DNA of 44,690 nt, taken from NCBI GenBank assembly GCA_002435145.1, contig DJLT01000125.1:1-44690 (forward strand), read 5' to 3'. Positions within the stretch are counted from its first letter, which is position 1. Every line of letters begins with the position of its first letter. Source of the DNA: Neptuniibacter sp. UBA6509. GTDB lineage: Bacteria > Pseudomonadota > Gammaproteobacteria > Pseudomonadales > Balneatricaceae. Made by a program: the position numbers and the translations under genes. The notes under the pieces are model-generated. The model was not told the DNA's origin, searched no databases, and saw only the letters and a list, made by a program, of their open reading frames with translations. This document shows, in pieces, positions 43,014 to 44,690 of this stretch.

Positions 43014-44690
43014 TTAGCTAACAGCGTTATCTGCAATCAGATCTTTCATAGATAGTTTGATACGGCCACGCTGGTCTACGTCCAGAACTTTAACCTTAAC
43101 CATCTGATCCATCTGGATGTAGTCAGTTACTTTCTCAACACGCTTGTTGTCGATCTGAGAAATGTGAACTAGACCATCTTTACCCGGTAGGATGTTGACG
43201 AACGCACCGAAGTCTTCGATACGTACTACTTTACCTTCGTAAACCTGACCGATCTCTGCTTCAGCAGTGATTTCGATGATCTTATCAGTTGCTGCTTTAG
43301 CCGCTGCTTTGTCAGCTGCGTATACGCGAACAGTACCATCGTCTTCGATATCGATAGATGCGCCTGTCTCTTCAGTCAGTGCACGGATAGTTGCTCCGCC
43401 TTTACCGATAACGTCACGGATCTTCTCAGGGTTGATCTTAATCTGTGTTAGCGCTGGAGCGTTGTCTGGAAGCTCAGGACGCGCATAACCGATAACTTTA
43501 GCCATCTCTTTTAGGATATGAACACGTGCTTCATATGCCTGCTCAAGAGCGATATCCATGATCTCTTCAGTGATACCTGTAATCTTGATATCCATCTGAA
43601 GTGCAGTGATACCTGTTTCAGTACCCGCTACTTTAAAGTCCATGTCGCCAAGGTGATCTTCATCACCCAAGATGTCGGTTAGGACAGCAAAGCCGTTCTC
43701 TTCTTTAACAAGACCCATTGCGATACCCGCAACTGGTGCTTTAAGAGGAACACCAGCATCCATCATAGATAAAGATGCACCACAAACAGAAGCCATCGAG
43801 CTTGAACCGTTAGATTCAGTGATCTCAGATACGATACGGATTGTGTACGGGAACTCTTCCTGTGTTGGAAGAACAGCAGCAACACCACGACGTGCTAGAC
43901 GACCATGACCGATCTCACGACGACCAGCGCCCATCATACGACCACATTCACCTACAGAGTATGGAGGGAAGTTGTAGTGAAGCATAAACGGATCTTTACG
44001 TTCGCCTTCAATTGCATCGATGATCTGCTGATCACGTGCAGTACCCAGCGTACAAGTTACAACAGACTGAGTTTCACCACGTGTAAATAGTGAAGAACCA
44101 TGAGTACCTTTTAGTACGTCGATCTGCACATCAATGCCACGGACAGTTTTGTTGTCACGGCCATCGATACGTGGCTCACCGGCAACGATACGTCCACGTA
44201 CGATCTCTTTCTCAAGAGAGCTAACGATACCAGAAACATCACTAGCAGAAGCTTGACCTTCTTCTTCACCTGAAAGAGCCTCAACTGCTTTAGCACGCAG
44301 TTCAGCAAGTGTATTTTGACGCTGCATTTTATCCGCAACTTGGTACGCCGCTGTAATACCTTCAGCAACTTCAGCACGTACTTTAGCAACTAGATCTTCA
44401 TCTTTTGCTTTCGGCGTCCAGACCCATGCTTCTTTACCTGCTTCAGCAGCAAGTTCGTTAACAGCGTTGATAACTGTCTGCATCTCTTGGTGAGCGTAGA
44501 GTACCGCACCTAGCATCTCATCTTCAGATAGCTCTTGTGCTTGAGACTCAACCATCAATACTGCATCAGCAGTACCTGCAACAACCATGTCTAGTTCAGA
44601 CGTAGCTAACTGCTCGTAAGATGGGTTAAGTAGGTAGCCCGCTTCTTCAGTGAAACCAACACGTGCTGCACCGATTGGACCCTGGAAAGG
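43014..44690 (-). CDS. pnp: Polyribonucleotide nucleotidyltransferase (PNPase), 5' end outside the window
   Basis: Phosphate-dependent 3'-5' exoribonuclease of the RNA degradosome. The frame stays open to the window edge: the first codons read [19 protein letters not shown], so 559 residues are present and the N-terminal part (about 140 residues by family length) is missing. Seen here are the end of the first RNase PH-like domain, the helical linker, the second RNase PH domain ([41 protein letters not shown]), a KH domain ([20 protein letters not shown]) and an S1 domain ([23 protein letters not shown]). Codon use is strongly biased. It ends with a strong terminator; rpsO would be expected upstream, beyond the edge. 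Confidence 0.97.
   Translation of the reverse strand, partial: PFQGPIGAARVGFTEEAGYLLNPSYEQLATSELDMVVAGTADAVLMVESQAQELSEDEMLGAVLYAHQEMQTVINAVNELAAEAGKEAWVWTPKAKDEDLVAKVRAEVAEGITAAYQVADKMQRQNTLAELRAKAVEALSGEEEGQASASDVSGIVSSLEKEIVRGRIVAGEPRIDGRDNKTVRGIDVQIDVLKGTHGSSLFTRGETQSVVTCTLGTARDQQIIDAIEGERKDPFMLHYNFPPYSVGECGRMMGAGRREIGHGRLARRGVAAVLPTQEEFPYTIRIVSEITESNGSSSMASVCGASLSMMDAGVPLKAPVAGIAMGLVKEENGFAVLTDILGDEDHLGDMDFKVAGTETGITALQMDIKITGITEEIMDIALEQAYEARVHILKEMAKVIGYARPELPDNAPALTQIKINPEKIRDVIGKGGATIRALTEETGASIDIEDDGTVRVYAADKAAAKAATDKIIEITAEAEIGQVYEGKVVRIEDFGAFVNILPGKDGLVHISQIDNKRVEKVTDYIQMDQMVKVKVLDVDQRGRIKLSMKDLIADNAVS

Noticed and set aside
1-44690. CRISPR arrays, insertion sequences, prophage, tRNA or rRNA genes
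   Set aside because: I saw no regularly spaced repeats, transposase or integrase, phage genes, or tRNA/rRNA-like sequences on either strand.

Overview
The window looks like a chromosomal segment of a marine gammaproteobacterium, most likely Oceanospirillaceae or a close relative (Neptunomonas/Amphritea-like). This rests on protein resemblance, an AT-leaning base composition, and gene order shared with Pseudomonas (tyrS-M23 peptidase-anmK-erpA-argC; sfsA-aminotransferase-dksA-gluQ-cbrX-cbrA-cbrB-crcZ-pcnB-folK-panB-panC). The genus assignment is inference. I see no prophage, insertion sequence, CRISPR array, tRNA or rRNA.

Region by region. 0.1-6.2 kb: tyrS, an M23 cell-wall peptidase with anmK, an exported DsrE-like protein, erpA with a probable IscR-controlled promoter, and argC. 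6.3-10.5 kb: a ClC-type chloride protein with CBS domains, then thiE-hemL and an unknown membrane protein. 10.7-13.6 kb: penicillin-binding protein 1b with an overlapping TPR lipoprotein matching the LpoP activator. 13.6-17.4 kb: a phosphotransferase/P-loop kinase fusion coupled to a small Rieske protein, then sfsA and an aminotransferase on the other strand. 17.6-27.7 kb: dksA, gluQ, the CbrX-CbrA-CbrB regulatory system, a predicted CrcZ-type RNA, pcnB, folK, panB and panC. 28.1-34.6 kb: acetyl-CoA acetyltransferase, a two-domain QueD-like protein, rsuA-rsmC, and a divergent EamA transporter/MocR regulator pair. 35.0-41.6 kb: acnA and acnB head to head across a 1.06 kb gene-free stretch. 41.7-44.7 kb: an SSB-tailed DUF3127 protein, msrA and the 3' part of pnp.

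The most notable system is the complete carbon-control circuit. CbrA (transporter-like sensor kinase) and CbrB (sigma-54 activator) are followed by an array of GTAACA half-sites, a correctly spaced -24/-12 promoter, and an RNA with repeated AANAANAA motifs. Three of its four motif clusters sit in loops closed by complementary stems, which is the design expected of a CrcZ/CrcY-family decoy for Hfq/Crc. Other points of interest are a cluster of DnaA boxes between two convergent genes (34.7-34.9 kb), a Bacteroidetes-like acnB lying beside a Bacteroidetes-typical DUF3127 gene, and a MocR operator that overlaps a probable leaderless start.
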